64,000 nucleotides of DNA from Planktothrix sp. PCC 11201 (GCF_900009135.1 NZ_LT797711.1:186128-250127); one strand, 5' to 3'. Positions 25,805-34,845 are shown, counted from the first letter of the stretch. Translations and numbers: made by a program. The notes: generated by a model not told the origin, from the letters alone.

Positions 25805-27625
25805 TCATTTTTTCCCCATCCGATTATCTTGAAAAGATGTCCCAATACCCTGTAAAAGACCTTTCCCAATTAAACCTAATCCTCGACCGACAACATTAGT
25901 TAAAACATAAATAATCGCACTTCCGACAAAGGAAATCGCCGCCCGTAGAGGAGGAGCAAACGCATCGCGGGTTTCTAAGATTAATGTTACCGTTAATGGA
26001 ATTCCCGATAACTTTTCTAACTCATCTCGGCGGGGAGAATAAATGACTTGTTTTTGAATTCCCCTTTCGCCTAAAACTAGGAGTAAATAAGAACTTTCAA
26101 AAATTGCTTTGGGTTCGGCGACATATTGATCCAGACGATATCGCCAGGATAAACTATTTCTAAATCTCTCAATTTCACGGGTTGATAATAAACGTCGATC
26201 ATAAAATTTGAGTTTGATTTCTTCATAATCTGAAAAATAATTGAGTAAAGGTTGAATAATTGCATTAGCGACTTGAATTAATAAATTTTGTAATAATGCT
26301 TCTGCACGTTCCATGGCGTCTAAAGTTCCAGCCGGACAGGATAAATTATTAATAGTTAAGGGTCTACAAAATAATAAATGCTCAAATAAATCCTTAGATA
26401 AAGGAATTTTATCTAAAATATTTTTTTGAATGATCTCAGCATCTTTTAAGATAACAGCAACAATTTCAATGTTTTCTTTGTCCGTGGTTAAAGTATAATA
26501 TTTCCCAAAAAAATCAATAGTTGCAGATTGCCAAAACTCTGCGATTAAACTCGACATTTTTTCAGCCAGTTGTTCATATTTAATATCGGATAATATTAAT
26601 TCATCTAATAGAAGTTCTAACTGTTTTAACAAGACATACAACAATTCTCGTTTTTTAGATAGGCGTAAAATATCAATTTCTAAAGGCATTCCGGTTAAAT
26701 TAATTAATCCAGATTGCAATTTCATGACGGTTTTATCAAATAAAACTGATTTTAAATTATTAGCTATAATTCCTGAACTTTTCTCATTGGTGGGATTAGA
26801 AGTGATAACTAAAGCACTATTTTGATAATTATTCAGAGGTTCATAATTATCAGAATTAAAATCATTACTAGCAATAGCAGCAGATTCCTCAAGACTGGCT
26901 GCGGTTTTGTCCGACGAAAGTTGACTAATAATCCAACGGGCTGTTAACAGTTCTCGCCGTTTTCCCGTCAAAATTAACTTATTAATAATAGTAATAGTAT
27001 CCTGTTGATTAAATTCTTCTAAATTCCGTTTAATTTCTTGGTTAACTTCCGCGATCGCTTGTTCAATTTGTTGGAGTCCCGGTTGAACTAAAAACCCTTG
27101 AATCTTTCCCAATAATGAACCCGTTTTTCGAGATACAATACCCACAAATGGTTCTCGATTCAATGCTGCCAAGGATTCTAACCAATAGCGTTCTCCCGCC
27201 ACCAATTGATGAATAATTATCACCAATTCCCTGACTGGAATCCCCTTATTACAATAACCATCTACTCCAATTTTTTGGGCTGCCAGTAATAAATATGGTT
27301 GTTTAACTGTAGTTAATAACAAAATCGGAATTTTAGGATATTGAGTTTTCAACTGTTGGCAAAAATCTAAAATAGGATGATTTTTAACCGCCGGATTTCC
27401 CCTGATTTTTAACCCCAATTCCAAAATAATTAAATCAACGGGTTTCTGCTCCTCTGAATTAATCTTAGTTTCATTTACCGTTACCAAGACTTTTAATGCA
27501 GCCTCCAAACTTTCAACCTCTGCGACCACTTCTAAATCCGAAAATGGCTCTAATGCAGTTAGTAACCCCATCCGAAAAATAGGGTCATCATCAATGATCA
27601 AAAGTCGCACAGTAGATGAAGTCAT
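25805..27625 (-). CDS. Receiver-domain protein with DUF3685 (Ycf55-like)
   Basis: A 606-residue protein. Residues ~5-145 are a response-regulator receiver (LLIIDDDPIFRMGLLTAL; GVDGYCNKGIPVREL for the Lys loop). The rest is the cyanobacterial/plastid DUF3685 domain. The phospho-acceptor position is Glu69 (VDLIILEL) instead of Asp, so ordinary phosphorylation is doubtful and the domain may be a constitutive mimic. No DNA-binding domain is visible. It follows the TetR gene on the same strand with only 6 bp between them, so they may be cotranscribed. Confidence 0.85.
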   Translation of the reverse strand: MTSSTVRLLIIDDDPIFRMGLLTALEPFSDLEVVAEVESLEAALKVLVTVNETKINSEEQKPVDLIILELGLKIRGNPAVKNHPILDFCQQLKTQYPKIPILLLTTVKQPYLLLAAQKIGVDGYCNKGIPVRELVIIIHQLVAGERYWLESLAALNREPFVGIVSRKTGSLLGKIQGFLVQPGLQQIEQAIAEVNQEIKRNLEEFNQQDTITIINKLILTGKRRELLTARWIISQLSSDKTAASLEESAAIASNDFNSDNYEPLNNYQNSALVITSNPTNEKSSGIIANNLKSVLFDKTVMKLQSGLINLTGMPLEIDILRLSKKRELLYVLLKQLELLLDELILSDIKYEQLAEKMSSLIAEFWQSATIDFFGKYYTLTTDKENIEIVAVILKDAEIIQKNILDKIPLSKDLFEHLLFCRPLTINNLSCPAGTLDAMERAEALLQNLLIQVANAIIQPLLNYFSDYEEIKLKFYDRRLLSTREIERFRNSLSWRYRLDQYVAEPKAIFESSYLLLVLGERGIQKQVIYSPRRDELEKLSGIPLTVTLILETRDAFAPPLRAAISFVGSAIIYVLTNVVGRGLGLIGKGLLQGIGTSFQDNRMGKK

Positions 27626-27631
27626 AAAACT

Positions 27632-28270
27632 TTAAATGTCGGGTTTCGGGTGGTGGCTAACTAAATCCACTAAAGTATTAATAATTCGATCCCGTTCCAT
27701 CGGAATAATTTCCTTACCTTGCAAAATCTCTTGCATTAACACATAATGGGCTAGGGTTCCAATGATCACCCGTGCCATCGCTTCAGGGTCACGAATAGCA
27801 ATATAGCGCTGAGTTGTTAGGTATTCTGTTAAAACTTCAATTCCTGGTTTTCCCAAATGGTGTACAAAGGTTTTAGCTAACTCGGGAAATCGCCCCGACT
27901 CCCCAATGACAAGACGAACAAAAGCTAAATGTTGCTGATCATCCAAGGAATTATCTAAAATTGTATTGGCAATTTGTCGCACCACAACAGCCGGTTCAGC
28001 TTCCATTAATTCTGCTCTGTGGGACTCCACCATAATTTGACATTTTTTCTGGGCTAACCGCTTGACCAAGGCAATAAATAACCCTTCTTTGTCCCCAAAA
28101 TGGTTATAAACCGTCGCCTTTGACACTCCCGCCGATGCAGCAACCCGATCCATACTGGTGCCTGCATACCCATGCACTAAAAATTCTTGCAGCGCCCCTT
28201 CAAAAATTTGTTCGGCTTTCTCGCAAATACTATCCAACTGGGAGATTTCGGTCTGTTCTAATGCGTTCAT
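27632..28270 (-). CDS. TetR-family transcriptional regulator
   Basis: A 212-residue TetR/AcrR protein. The N-terminal helix-turn-helix reads GYAGTSMDRVAASAGVSKAT followed by VYNHFGDKEGLF, which is canonical. The C-terminal ligand domain is longer and variable. I prefer ATG 28270 (MNALEQTEISQ); the frame extends 15 codons upstream to 28315, but that part is unlike the family. Similar regulators flank devBCA exporters in other cyanobacteria. A perfect inverted repeat at 30132-30150 before devB is a plausible target. No matching site was found upstream of this gene. Confidence 0.9.
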   Translation of the reverse strand: MNALEQTEISQLDSICEKAEQIFEGALQEFLVHGYAGTSMDRVAASAGVSKATVYNHFGDKEGLFIALVKRLAQKKCQIMVESHRAELMEAEPAVVVRQIANTILDNSLDDQQHLAFVRLVIGESGRFPELAKTFVHHLGKPGIEVLTEYLTTQRYIAIRDPEAMARVIIGTLAHYVLMQEILQGKEIIPMERDRIINTLVDLVSHHPKPDI

Positions 28271-28552
28271 AAAAAATACAGGGGAGATTTGTAAATGAGT
28301 GTGTTTTAAAACCACCAGAGGAAAATTTACTCAGGCCAATACATTCAATAGAAATTCCTCCTATAATTCTCTACATTGTAGCAATTTTAGCCGATAATCC
28401 CCCCTAGGCAATAATGGGAAGGTTTTTTCTGGAATTTATGCCTGGGTTGATGTAGCAATCTGGAGTAATCAGTTATCAGTCATCAGTGAACAGTTATCAG
28501 TGTAAGAGTTAATCGTTAAATGTTAATTTTAATTATACAAAAAACCAAAATT

Positions 28553-30043
28553 ATGAGCAACTTTTTTGGACAACTCCGACAAAAACTGAGCAAACCTGTA
28601 CTCTTTGGTTTGTATGGAGCGATGGGTTGTTTAGGTGCTGCAACACTATTGGGTGAACCCCTATTACAATTAACAAAAATTTCCCCCAAAGTCGATCAAT
28701 CTCCCTTAGCAATTGTGCTATTAATTGATACTTCTGGCAGTATGAATGAAGATGGCAAACTCCGAGAAGTCAAAACCGCGGCTCAAGCCTTTGTCCAACG
28801 ACAGGATTTATCAGAAAATCGTTTAGCGGTATTTGGCTTTGGGAGTAATATTCAAGCTGCTGCTAATTTAACCGATAATAAACCCACTTTAGAACAAGCG
28901 ATCGCCCAAATTTCCGATGGTGGTGGTACTAATATGGATCAGGCCCTGCTCGCCGCGACTCAAGAACTCCAGTCAACCCCACAACGGCGCAATATTCTTT
29001 TATTCACCGATGGACAACCCGGATATGCCGGGGCAAACCTCAACCGAGAACAGGCAAAAACCTTGTCAGCGATGAGAATAGCTGCATCCGAGGGTATTAA
29101 CCTCGTGGCCGTTGCTACGGGAGATGCGGATACCAATTTTCTCGCTAAACTAACGGGCGACCCTGACCGGGTTTTTTATGTGAACTCTGGTGACTTTGAC
29201 CAAGCCTTTCGACAAGCCGAAAAAGCCCTATATAGCAGTCAATTAGTTGAGTCTGGCCCTACGGGAAATTATGGGGTTGTTTACTCAGTTTTACGGATAG
29301 GCGGATGGACGGCCCTTTTAGCCATGGGTACATCCCTAGCCCTCATTGCTGGCCAAAACTATTACCTCCGTCGCCGTCTTCTGACTCCCCAACAAGCGGC
29401 CATAGGTGTTGTCGGAGGTTTAATGGCGGGACTGGTGGCTGGAGGAGTGGGTCAACTGTTATTTATTCCGTTTGCGGGCATTCCTATTCTAGCCATTGGG
29501 GGAAGAATCATCGGTTGGGCAATTTTAGGCTCGGTGGTCGGGGGAGGAATGTCTTTCTTTGTTCCGAACTTGCAACGGGGCCAGGCGGTGCGGGGTGGGA
29601 CAATAGGTGGAACAGCCGGAGCCATTGGATTTCTGATTATTTCGGCAGTATCGGGTGATTTAGTGGGGCGATTAATTGGGGCGGCCATTATTGGATTTTT
29701 TATCGGTTTAATGATTGCTTTAATTGAACAATTCAGTCGGGAATCTTGGTTAATTGTTTCTTGGACACCTAACGAACAAACGAAGATCAATTTAGGAGCA
29801 GAACCCGTTTTATTAGGCAGTTCAGAAAATAACCATATTTACCTGAGAAAAAGTCAAGGATATCCCCCTATTACCGCCAAAATCTACACCGAAGGAGAAA
29901 AAATTATTATGGAATTTGACGAGGAAATGAAGGAAAGGGGGATGAAAATTCTCAAACAAGAACTCCATGATGGGGAGCAACGCAAATTAGGAGATGTCAC
30001 CCTAGAAGTTAGAACTACTAACAAACCCGTTGTTGGGCTTTAG
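28553..30043 (+). CDS. VWA-domain membrane protein with FHA-like C-terminus
   Basis: A 496-residue protein. An N-terminal hydrophobic segment is followed by a von Willebrand A domain with an intact metal site (LLIDTSGSMNEDGK). Three or four glycine-rich membrane helices follow (about residues 240-395, e.g. GLMAGLVAGGVGQLLFIPFA), and the C-terminal ~100 residues (INLGAEPVLLGSSENNHIYL) resemble an FHA fold. Residue ranges are approximate. ATG 28520 is an alternative start adding 11 residues; neither has a clear ribosome site. The final codons (NKPVVGL) fall inside a GTTGTTGGGCTTTAGCCC repeat, so the stop codon is supplied by repeat DNA. Confidence 0.82.
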   Translation: MSNFFGQLRQKLSKPVLFGLYGAMGCLGAATLLGEPLLQLTKISPKVDQSPLAIVLLIDTSGSMNEDGKLREVKTAAQAFVQRQDLSENRLAVFGFGSNIQAAANLTDNKPTLEQAIAQISDGGGTNMDQALLAATQELQSTPQRRNILLFTDGQPGYAGANLNREQAKTLSAMRIAASEGINLVAVATGDADTNFLAKLTGDPDRVFYVNSGDFDQAFRQAEKALYSSQLVESGPTGNYGVVYSVLRIGGWTALLAMGTSLALIAGQNYYLRRRLLTPQQAAIGVVGGLMAGLVAGGVGQLLFIPFAGIPILAIGGRIIGWAILGSVVGGGMSFFVPNLQRGQAVRGGTIGGTAGAIGFLIISAVSGDLVGRLIGAAIIGFFIGLMIALIEQFSRESWLIVSWTPNEQTKINLGAEPVLLGSSENNHIYLRKSQGYPPITAKIYTEGEKIIMEFDEEMKERGMKILKQELHDGEQRKLGDVTLEVRTTNKPVVGL

Positions 30044-30063
30044 CCCCTCCTGGAGCGAACCCA

Positions 30064-30121
30064 CCCGTTGTTGGGCTTTAGCCCTTCTTGGAGCGCTGAA
30101 GCGCAACAACGGGGCTTTTTT
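30064..30121 (+). terminator. Three-stem intrinsic terminator after the VWA gene
   Basis: CCCGTTGTTG (30064-30073) pairs perfectly with CAACAACGGG (30104-30113). Inside lie two smaller hairpins, GGCTTTAGCC (30074-30083) and GCGC-TGAA-GCGC (30093-30104). A GCTTTTTT run follows directly. A partial copy of the left part lies at the end of the VWA gene (about 30026-30046). The outer stem with the T-run makes a good rho-independent terminator. Confidence 0.75.
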
Positions 30122-30131
30122 GTGATATAGT

Positions 30132-30150
30132 AAACTAAACAGTTTAGTTT
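30132..30150. promoter_or_regulatory. Perfect 9-1-9 inverted repeat, likely TetR operator for devBCA
   Basis: AAACTAAAC-A-GTTTAGTTT, a perfect palindrome 25 bp before the devB start and 12 bp before its GGGAGG site. Its size and symmetry are typical of TetR-family operators, and a TetR gene lies 1.9 kb upstream. It would overlap or follow the devB promoter and block it when bound. Confidence 0.7.
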
Positions 30151-30174
30151 CAAGATTGGGCGGGAGGAAAAATT

Positions 30175-31476
30175 ATGGTACGCCAAACAACAGTCGGTAA
30201 ACTTTCATCCCCGAAACTGCCTCGAACGGGGATTTTGGTTGCCGTAACCACCTTCGCAATTAGTGGTTTAATGGGCTATACTTTCTGGCGGTATCGTCCC
30301 ACTCCCGCCGAACCCGCAGCCCTACCCGAAACCGTTGTCCCGGGAATCAAAACCGTTACCGCCTTGGGTTGGTTAGAACCCCAGGGAGAAATTATTAAAC
30401 TATCTGCCCCCCAGTCCAACCAAGGGAGTCGGGTGGATCAATTATTGGTGAAAGAGGGAGACTTGGTAGAGGCGGGACAAGCGATCGCCATTTTGGATAG
30501 TCGCGATCGGCTACAAGCAGCCCTAGAACAAAGCAAAACCGAAGTAGAAGTTGCCCAAGCCCGTTTAGAGCAAGTCCAAGCGGGGGCGAAACGGGGGGAT
30601 ATTCAGGCTCAAAAAGCCCGATTTCAGGGCAACCAGGCGGAGTTAGATGGACAAATTATCACCCAAAAAGCTACCATTGCTACCCTAGAGGCCCAACTCC
30701 GGGGAGAACGGAGCGCCCAAGAAGCCACCCTAGACCGAATTCAGGCAGAACTCAACAACGCTGAAACCAACTGTCAACGCTACGACAACTTATATCAGGA
30801 TGGGGCCGTATCCGCCCAAGATCGCGATAGTCAATGTTTGCAGGCCGAAACCAGCCTTAAACGCTTACAGGAAGCCCAAGCCAACCTGAACGAAACTATT
30901 AGCAGCCGCACTGAACAAATTCGAGAAGCCCAAGCCAACCTCAGCCGCACCATCGCCACCGTTGACCAACAAATTGCTGAAGCCCAAGCTACTTTAACAG
31001 CCGTTAGCGAAGTCCGTCCAGTGGATGTCCAATTAGCCAAAAGTGAATTAACAAAGGCTGAAGCTGCTGTTAAACAAGCGGAAGCGAACTTAGAACAAGC
31101 TTATGTGCGATCGCCCCAAACCGGACGGGTGATCGACGTAAATACCCACGCCGGGGAACTGATTTCTAATGACGGCATTCTCGAACTAGGACAAACCGAA
31201 CAAATGTATGCTGTTGCTGAAGTTTATGATAGTGATATTCCTAAAATACATTCGGGACAAGCGGCAACCATTACGGCGGATGCGTTACTCCAACCGTTAA
31301 AAGGTACAGTTGAAGAAGTTGGATTAAGAGTCAAAAAACAAAGTGCTTTAGATATTGATCCGACCACAAATATTGATGCCAGAGTTATCGAAGTTAGAGT
31401 TAAATTAGATGATATTTCTAGCAAAAAAGCCGCGAGTTTAACTAATTTACAAGTTAAAGTCACAATCACTCAGTAA
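30175..31476 (+). CDS. devB: ABC exporter membrane-fusion protein, DevB family
   Basis: A 433-residue HlyD/DevB-type periplasmic adaptor. One N-terminal membrane helix (about residues 19-38) is followed by a biotinyl-lipoyl-like half (VDQLLVKEGDLVEAGQAIAIL). A long Gln/Ala-rich coiled coil runs from about 115 to 300, and the second lipoyl half is LEQAYVRSPQTGRVIDVNTHAGE. DevB joins the DevCA pump to a TolC-type channel; such pumps export glycolipids or other envelope compounds. It starts with a GGGAGGAAAAAT site. It is cotranscribed with devC. The TolC-like gene at 54676 could be the outer-membrane partner. Confidence 0.93.
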   Translation: MVRQTTVGKLSSPKLPRTGILVAVTTFAISGLMGYTFWRYRPTPAEPAALPETVVPGIKTVTALGWLEPQGEIIKLSAPQSNQGSRVDQLLVKEGDLVEAGQAIAILDSRDRLQAALEQSKTEVEVAQARLEQVQAGAKRGDIQAQKARFQGNQAELDGQIITQKATIATLEAQLRGERSAQEATLDRIQAELNNAETNCQRYDNLYQDGAVSAQDRDSQCLQAETSLKRLQEAQANLNETISSRTEQIREAQANLSRTIATVDQQIAEAQATLTAVSEVRPVDVQLAKSELTKAEAAVKQAEANLEQAYVRSPQTGRVIDVNTHAGELISNDGILELGQTEQMYAVAEVYDSDIPKIHSGQAATITADALLQPLKGTVEEVGLRVKKQSALDIDPTTNIDARVIEVRVKLDDISSKKAASLTNLQVKVTITQ

Positions 31477-31493
31477 TTCGTAATTCGTAATTT

Positions 31494-32669
31494 ATGATCG
31501 GATTTATACAGAGATTAGTAAATAGAACACCGTTGGGATGGTTGCAATTAAGTCATGATAAAGCCCGGATGTTAGTGGCTTTATCAGGAATTGCCTTTGC
31601 GGATGTTTTAATTTTTATGCAATTGGGATTTCAAACAGCATTATATGATAGTAATACCAGATTGCATAATCATTTAGATGCGGATATTTTTATTATTAGT
31701 CCCCAAGCCAGAAATTTAGTCAATTTATCAACTTTACCCCGGCGACGTTTATATCAAGCCATGGATGTTCCGGGGGTGAAATCCGCAGACCCCTTATATG
31801 TTAATTTTTCCGATTGGAAAAACCCCAAAACAGGGAAAAAAACAGCGATTTTAGTCATCGGATTTGATCCCCGTCATTCGGCTTTTAATTTACCCGAAGT
31901 TCAACAAAATTTAGACGTGATTAAATTAGCCGATCAGGTTTTATTTGATCGGTCTTCGAGGGGGGATTATCAAGAAGTTATTGCTAAAGTTGATCAGGGT
32001 AAAATTGTTAGTACCGAATTAGAAAAACGCACCCTCAAAATTGCGGGATTATTTAAAGTCGGTGCTTCCTTTGCTGCGGATGGAACATTAATTACCAGCG
32101 ATCGCAATTTCTTACGATTATTTCCCCGAAGAAAACCAGGGGGAATTAGTGCTGGAATGGTTAAAGTTGAACCGGGTTATGATGTGGAAAAAGTAGCAAC
32201 AGACATACAAAACTATTTACCCAAAGATGTAAAAGTTTTAACCAGTGAACAATTTTTAGCCTTTGAAAAGGATTACTGGTCAAAAAATACTGCGATTGGA
32301 TTTGTGTTTAGTTTAGGGACAGCCATGGGGTTTGTAGTCGGGGTGATTATTGTTTATCAAGTCTTGGCTACGGATGTCGCTGACCATACGCCCGAATATG
32401 CCACTTTCAAAGCTATGGGATTTCGTAATACCTATTTATTGGGAATTGTTTTTGAAGAAGCAATTATTTTAGCAATTATGGGATTTATTCCCGGTGCTAC
32501 GATTTCTTTAGGCTTATATCGTTTAACCCGACAAGCTACCAATTTACCGTTATATATGACCTTATTTCGAGCAGTTCAAGTGTTAGTATTAACGATTATT
32601 ATGTGTATGTTGTCCGGTGCGATCGCCACTCGTAAATTACAAGCCGCCGATCCTGCTGATATCTTTTGA
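31494..32669 (+). CDS. devC: ABC exporter permease, DevC family
   Basis: A 391-residue FtsX-type permease. One N-terminal membrane helix (LVALSGIAFADVLIFMQLGF) is followed by a periplasmic MacB-like domain. Three C-terminal helices follow (GFVFSLGTAMGFVVGVIIVY, GIVFEEAIILAIMGFIPGA, LVLTIIMCMLSGAIATRKLQ). It starts 17 bp after devB. The gap holds short TAATTCG repeats. DevC forms the membrane channel energised by DevA. The expected next gene, devA, is displaced by 1.4 kb of opposite-strand genes. Confidence 0.93.
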   Translation: MIGFIQRLVNRTPLGWLQLSHDKARMLVALSGIAFADVLIFMQLGFQTALYDSNTRLHNHLDADIFIISPQARNLVNLSTLPRRRLYQAMDVPGVKSADPLYVNFSDWKNPKTGKKTAILVIGFDPRHSAFNLPEVQQNLDVIKLADQVLFDRSSRGDYQEVIAKVDQGKIVSTELEKRTLKIAGLFKVGASFAADGTLITSDRNFLRLFPRRKPGGISAGMVKVEPGYDVEKVATDIQNYLPKDVKVLTSEQFLAFEKDYWSKNTAIGFVFSLGTAMGFVVGVIIVYQVLATDVADHTPEYATFKAMGFRNTYLLGIVFEEAIILAIMGFIPGATISLGLYRLTRQATNLPLYMTLFRAVQVLVLTIIMCMLSGAIATRKLQAADPADIF

Positions 32670-32724
32670 TTCTTACTTCTAAGTGTCTGGTTGTGAATGA
32701 GGAGTAAAAAAAATGGGTTGATAT

Positions 32725-33144
32725 TTATTTGAGTTCAAAAAATTGTTTAAATCCTTTATTTTTTAAGCCTAGTTTTAATTTTTTGTCTCCAGTCCATAAT
32801 AATCCATCCAATTGCAGCGTTAATGCTACATGAGGGGTATCACTCACATCAACACCTTGGCATAGTTCGTAAGCTAGTCTACGATATTCTAAAGTAATTA
32901 AATCTTCTTTATAGAGATGAAGGCGTTTTAGCAAAATATAATAGATTTGAATAATTTCTTCTTCGGTTAAATGACTAAGTTGAATGATTTTTTCCTTGCG
33001 CTTAAATAGTTCTACAAATACAAGTTCGCAAACAAAAAACGCATACTCTGAAGTTAGCAATAATTCACTGAAACGAGAATTTTCCCTAAGCAATGCAGAA
33101 AACAATATATTAGTATCAACAATAATCGGCTTTTGAGTTAACAT
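32725..33144 (-). CDS. PIN-domain protein (putative VapC-like toxin)
   Basis: A 139-residue PIN-fold protein. The Asp of PIIVDTNILFSALL, the Glu of CELVFVELFKRKE, and the Asp pair of GVDVSDTPHVALTLQL and LLWTGDKKL give the acidic site expected of a PIN nuclease. The upstream small gene on the same strand ends 2 bp before it, a standard antitoxin-toxin layout. The pair is inserted between devC and devA. Confidence 0.82.
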   Translation of the reverse strand: MLTQKPIIVDTNILFSALLRENSRFSELLLTSEYAFFVCELVFVELFKRKEKIIQLSHLTEEEIIQIYYILLKRLHLYKEDLITLEYRRLAYELCQGVDVSDTPHVALTLQLDGLLWTGDKKLKLGLKNKGFKQFFELK

Positions 33145-33146
33145 AA

Positions 33147-33374
33147 TTAACTAACCCAAGACTTGGACGTTAAGGTATCCCAAACTTCTTGATTAACTTC
33201 TTGACTCAGGTTAGTTATTTGTTCTGCTGTCAGTTGACTACGATTACGAATTGATTCTAACTCAAGATATTCTAAAAATTGAGTTAATAACTCCAAATTT
33301 ACCATCTCTCGATTAAATTTAATAATAATATCTTGATTTTCCAGACTAATACTGTATAGACTTTGATTTGACAT
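33147..33374 (-). CDS. Putative antitoxin of the PIN toxin
   Basis: A 75-residue protein with no family I can name firmly. It has an acidic-amphipathic character (NQDIIIKFNREMVNLELLTQFLEYLELE) and ends with a Trp-containing segment (EVWDTLTSKSW). It directly precedes the PIN gene with a 2-bp gap. Position and size suggest the cognate antitoxin. It lacks an obvious AbrB or ribbon-helix-helix motif, so the assignment rests mainly on context. Confidence 0.65.
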   Translation of the reverse strand: MSNQSLYSISLENQDIIIKFNREMVNLELLTQFLEYLELESIRNRSQLTAEQITNLSQEVNQEVWDTLTSKSWVS

Positions 33375-33437
33375 CAGTTTGATTCCAGCTAGACTTGATA
33401 ATATCTATTATAGATTATAAAGTCAGTTATGGAAAAG

Positions 33438-34043
33438 TTATCGGAAAAACCCGGTTTCTGGAGGGATTTCCGATCTACCCCGACTATATTTAACAGCTTG
33501 ACGTTCTTCAAAATTAAAATAGGGAAGTTGATGTTCACTAAATCTAAACTGTTTTTCTAAGGTTAATCCTAGCTTTTCCATAACTCGAATTGAACCTTGA
33601 TTAGCTACTAATGCCCAAGCAATAACTCGTTTTACTCCCCATTCTAAAAACCCTTTATCTACTAGAATTTGACAGGCTTCCGTTGCGTATCCTTTTCCCC
33701 AACTGTTATAAATCAACCGATATCCTAACGCAATTTCATTGGGTTGTACCAGATTTAACGCCATGGCAAAAGGGTGATCAATGGCGGGGAAAAAATGTAC
33801 CCAACCGATCAACTCTCCGGTGGCTTTTTCAACAATAGCCCAAACCCCAAAATATAAATATCTGCTATAATATCCCATAAATCTCGGTAATGTTTGAGTC
33901 TGAATAAATTCTTTAGGTGTGGAATGTCCACCATTAATATACTTCATCACCCTAGGATCGTTATCTAAATTCCATAAAAAATCTGCATCCAGTTCAGTAA
34001 ACTGCCGTAAAATTAACCGTTTCGTTTCTAAAAAAATATCCAT
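33438..34043 (-). CDS. GNAT-family N-acetyltransferase (RimJ/RimL type)
   Basis: A 201-residue acetyltransferase beginning MDIFLETKRLILRQFTELDA. It has the acetyl-CoA-binding region ALGYRLIYNSWGKGYATEAC and the RimJ/L-type segment VANQGSIRVMEKLGLT. The substrate is unknown; proteins of this group acetylate N-terminal amines or small molecules. I chose ATG 34043 because the frame's upstream 26 codons overlap the devA start and are unlike the family. Divergent from devA with only 15 bp between the start codons, so the promoters of both overlap the opposite gene. Confidence 0.85.
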   Translation of the reverse strand: MDIFLETKRLILRQFTELDADFLWNLDNDPRVMKYINGGHSTPKEFIQTQTLPRFMGYYSRYLYFGVWAIVEKATGELIGWVHFFPAIDHPFAMALNLVQPNEIALGYRLIYNSWGKGYATEACQILVDKGFLEWGVKRVIAWALVANQGSIRVMEKLGLTLEKQFRFSEHQLPYFNFEERQAVKYSRGRSEIPPETGFFR

Positions 34044-34058
34044 TTTTAGGGTAACTCC

Positions 34059-34814
34059 ATGCAAACTCAAATCCAAGATATTCAAGATTCCACAAAAACC
34101 AATACAGCTATCGCAATTCAAAATTTAGACCATTATTTTGGTCACGATCAATTGCAAAAACAGGTGTTATATGATATTAACTTAGAAATTACCATTGGTG
34201 AAATTGTGATTATGACTGGCCCCTCTGGTTCAGGAAAAACTACATTATTAACCTTAATTGGAGCGTTACGTTCTGTACAGTCTGGAAGTTTAAATATATT
34301 AGGACGAGAACTCTATGGTGCGCGTTCAGGAGAGTTAGTTAAAGCCCGAAGAAATACGGGTTATATTTTCCAAGCTCATAATTTACATCGGAGCTTAACG
34401 ACCTTACAAAATGTGCAAATGGGGTTAGAAGTTCAGGGTAAATTTTCTCGTTCAGAAATGCAGCAAAAAGCCACGGCAATGTTAGAAAAAGTTGGGTTAG
34501 GAAATCGCTTAAATTATTATCCTGATAATCTCTCGGGAGGACAAAAACAACGGGTGGCGATCGCCCGGGCATTAGTTAGTCATCCCCCCATTGTATTAGC
34601 AGATGAACCCACCGCCGCCCTGGATAGTCACTCGGGGAGAGATGTGGTTAATTTAATGCAAACCTTAGCCAAAGAACAGGGTTGTACTATTTTAATTGTT
34701 ACCCATGATAATCGAATTTTAGACGTGGCTGATCGGATTATTCACATGGAAGACGGAGCCTTAATTACTAATTCTGAACTAACACCCAATAACAATTTGA
34801 AATCAAACACTTAA
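34059..34814 (+). CDS. devA: ABC exporter ATP-binding protein, DevA family
   Basis: A 251-residue ABC ATPase. It carries Walker A GPSGSGKTTLL (near residue 55), the signature NLSGGQKQRVAIARAL, Walker B IVLADEPTAALD and the H-loop VTHD. It matches DevA/MacB-type ATPases. It should power the DevBC pump. It is separated from devC by three minus-strand genes, so it cannot share the devBC message without a long antisense run and probably has its own promoter inside the acetyltransferase gene. Confidence 0.93.
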   Translation: MQTQIQDIQDSTKTNTAIAIQNLDHYFGHDQLQKQVLYDINLEITIGEIVIMTGPSGSGKTTLLTLIGALRSVQSGSLNILGRELYGARSGELVKARRNTGYIFQAHNLHRSLTTLQNVQMGLEVQGKFSRSEMQQKATAMLEKVGLGNRLNYYPDNLSGGQKQRVAIARALVSHPPIVLADEPTAALDSHSGRDVVNLMQTLAKEQGCTILIVTHDNRILDVADRIIHMEDGALITNSELTPNNNLKSNT

Positions 34815-34845
34815 CCTAACCAGAATATCCGATATCATTTTATTT

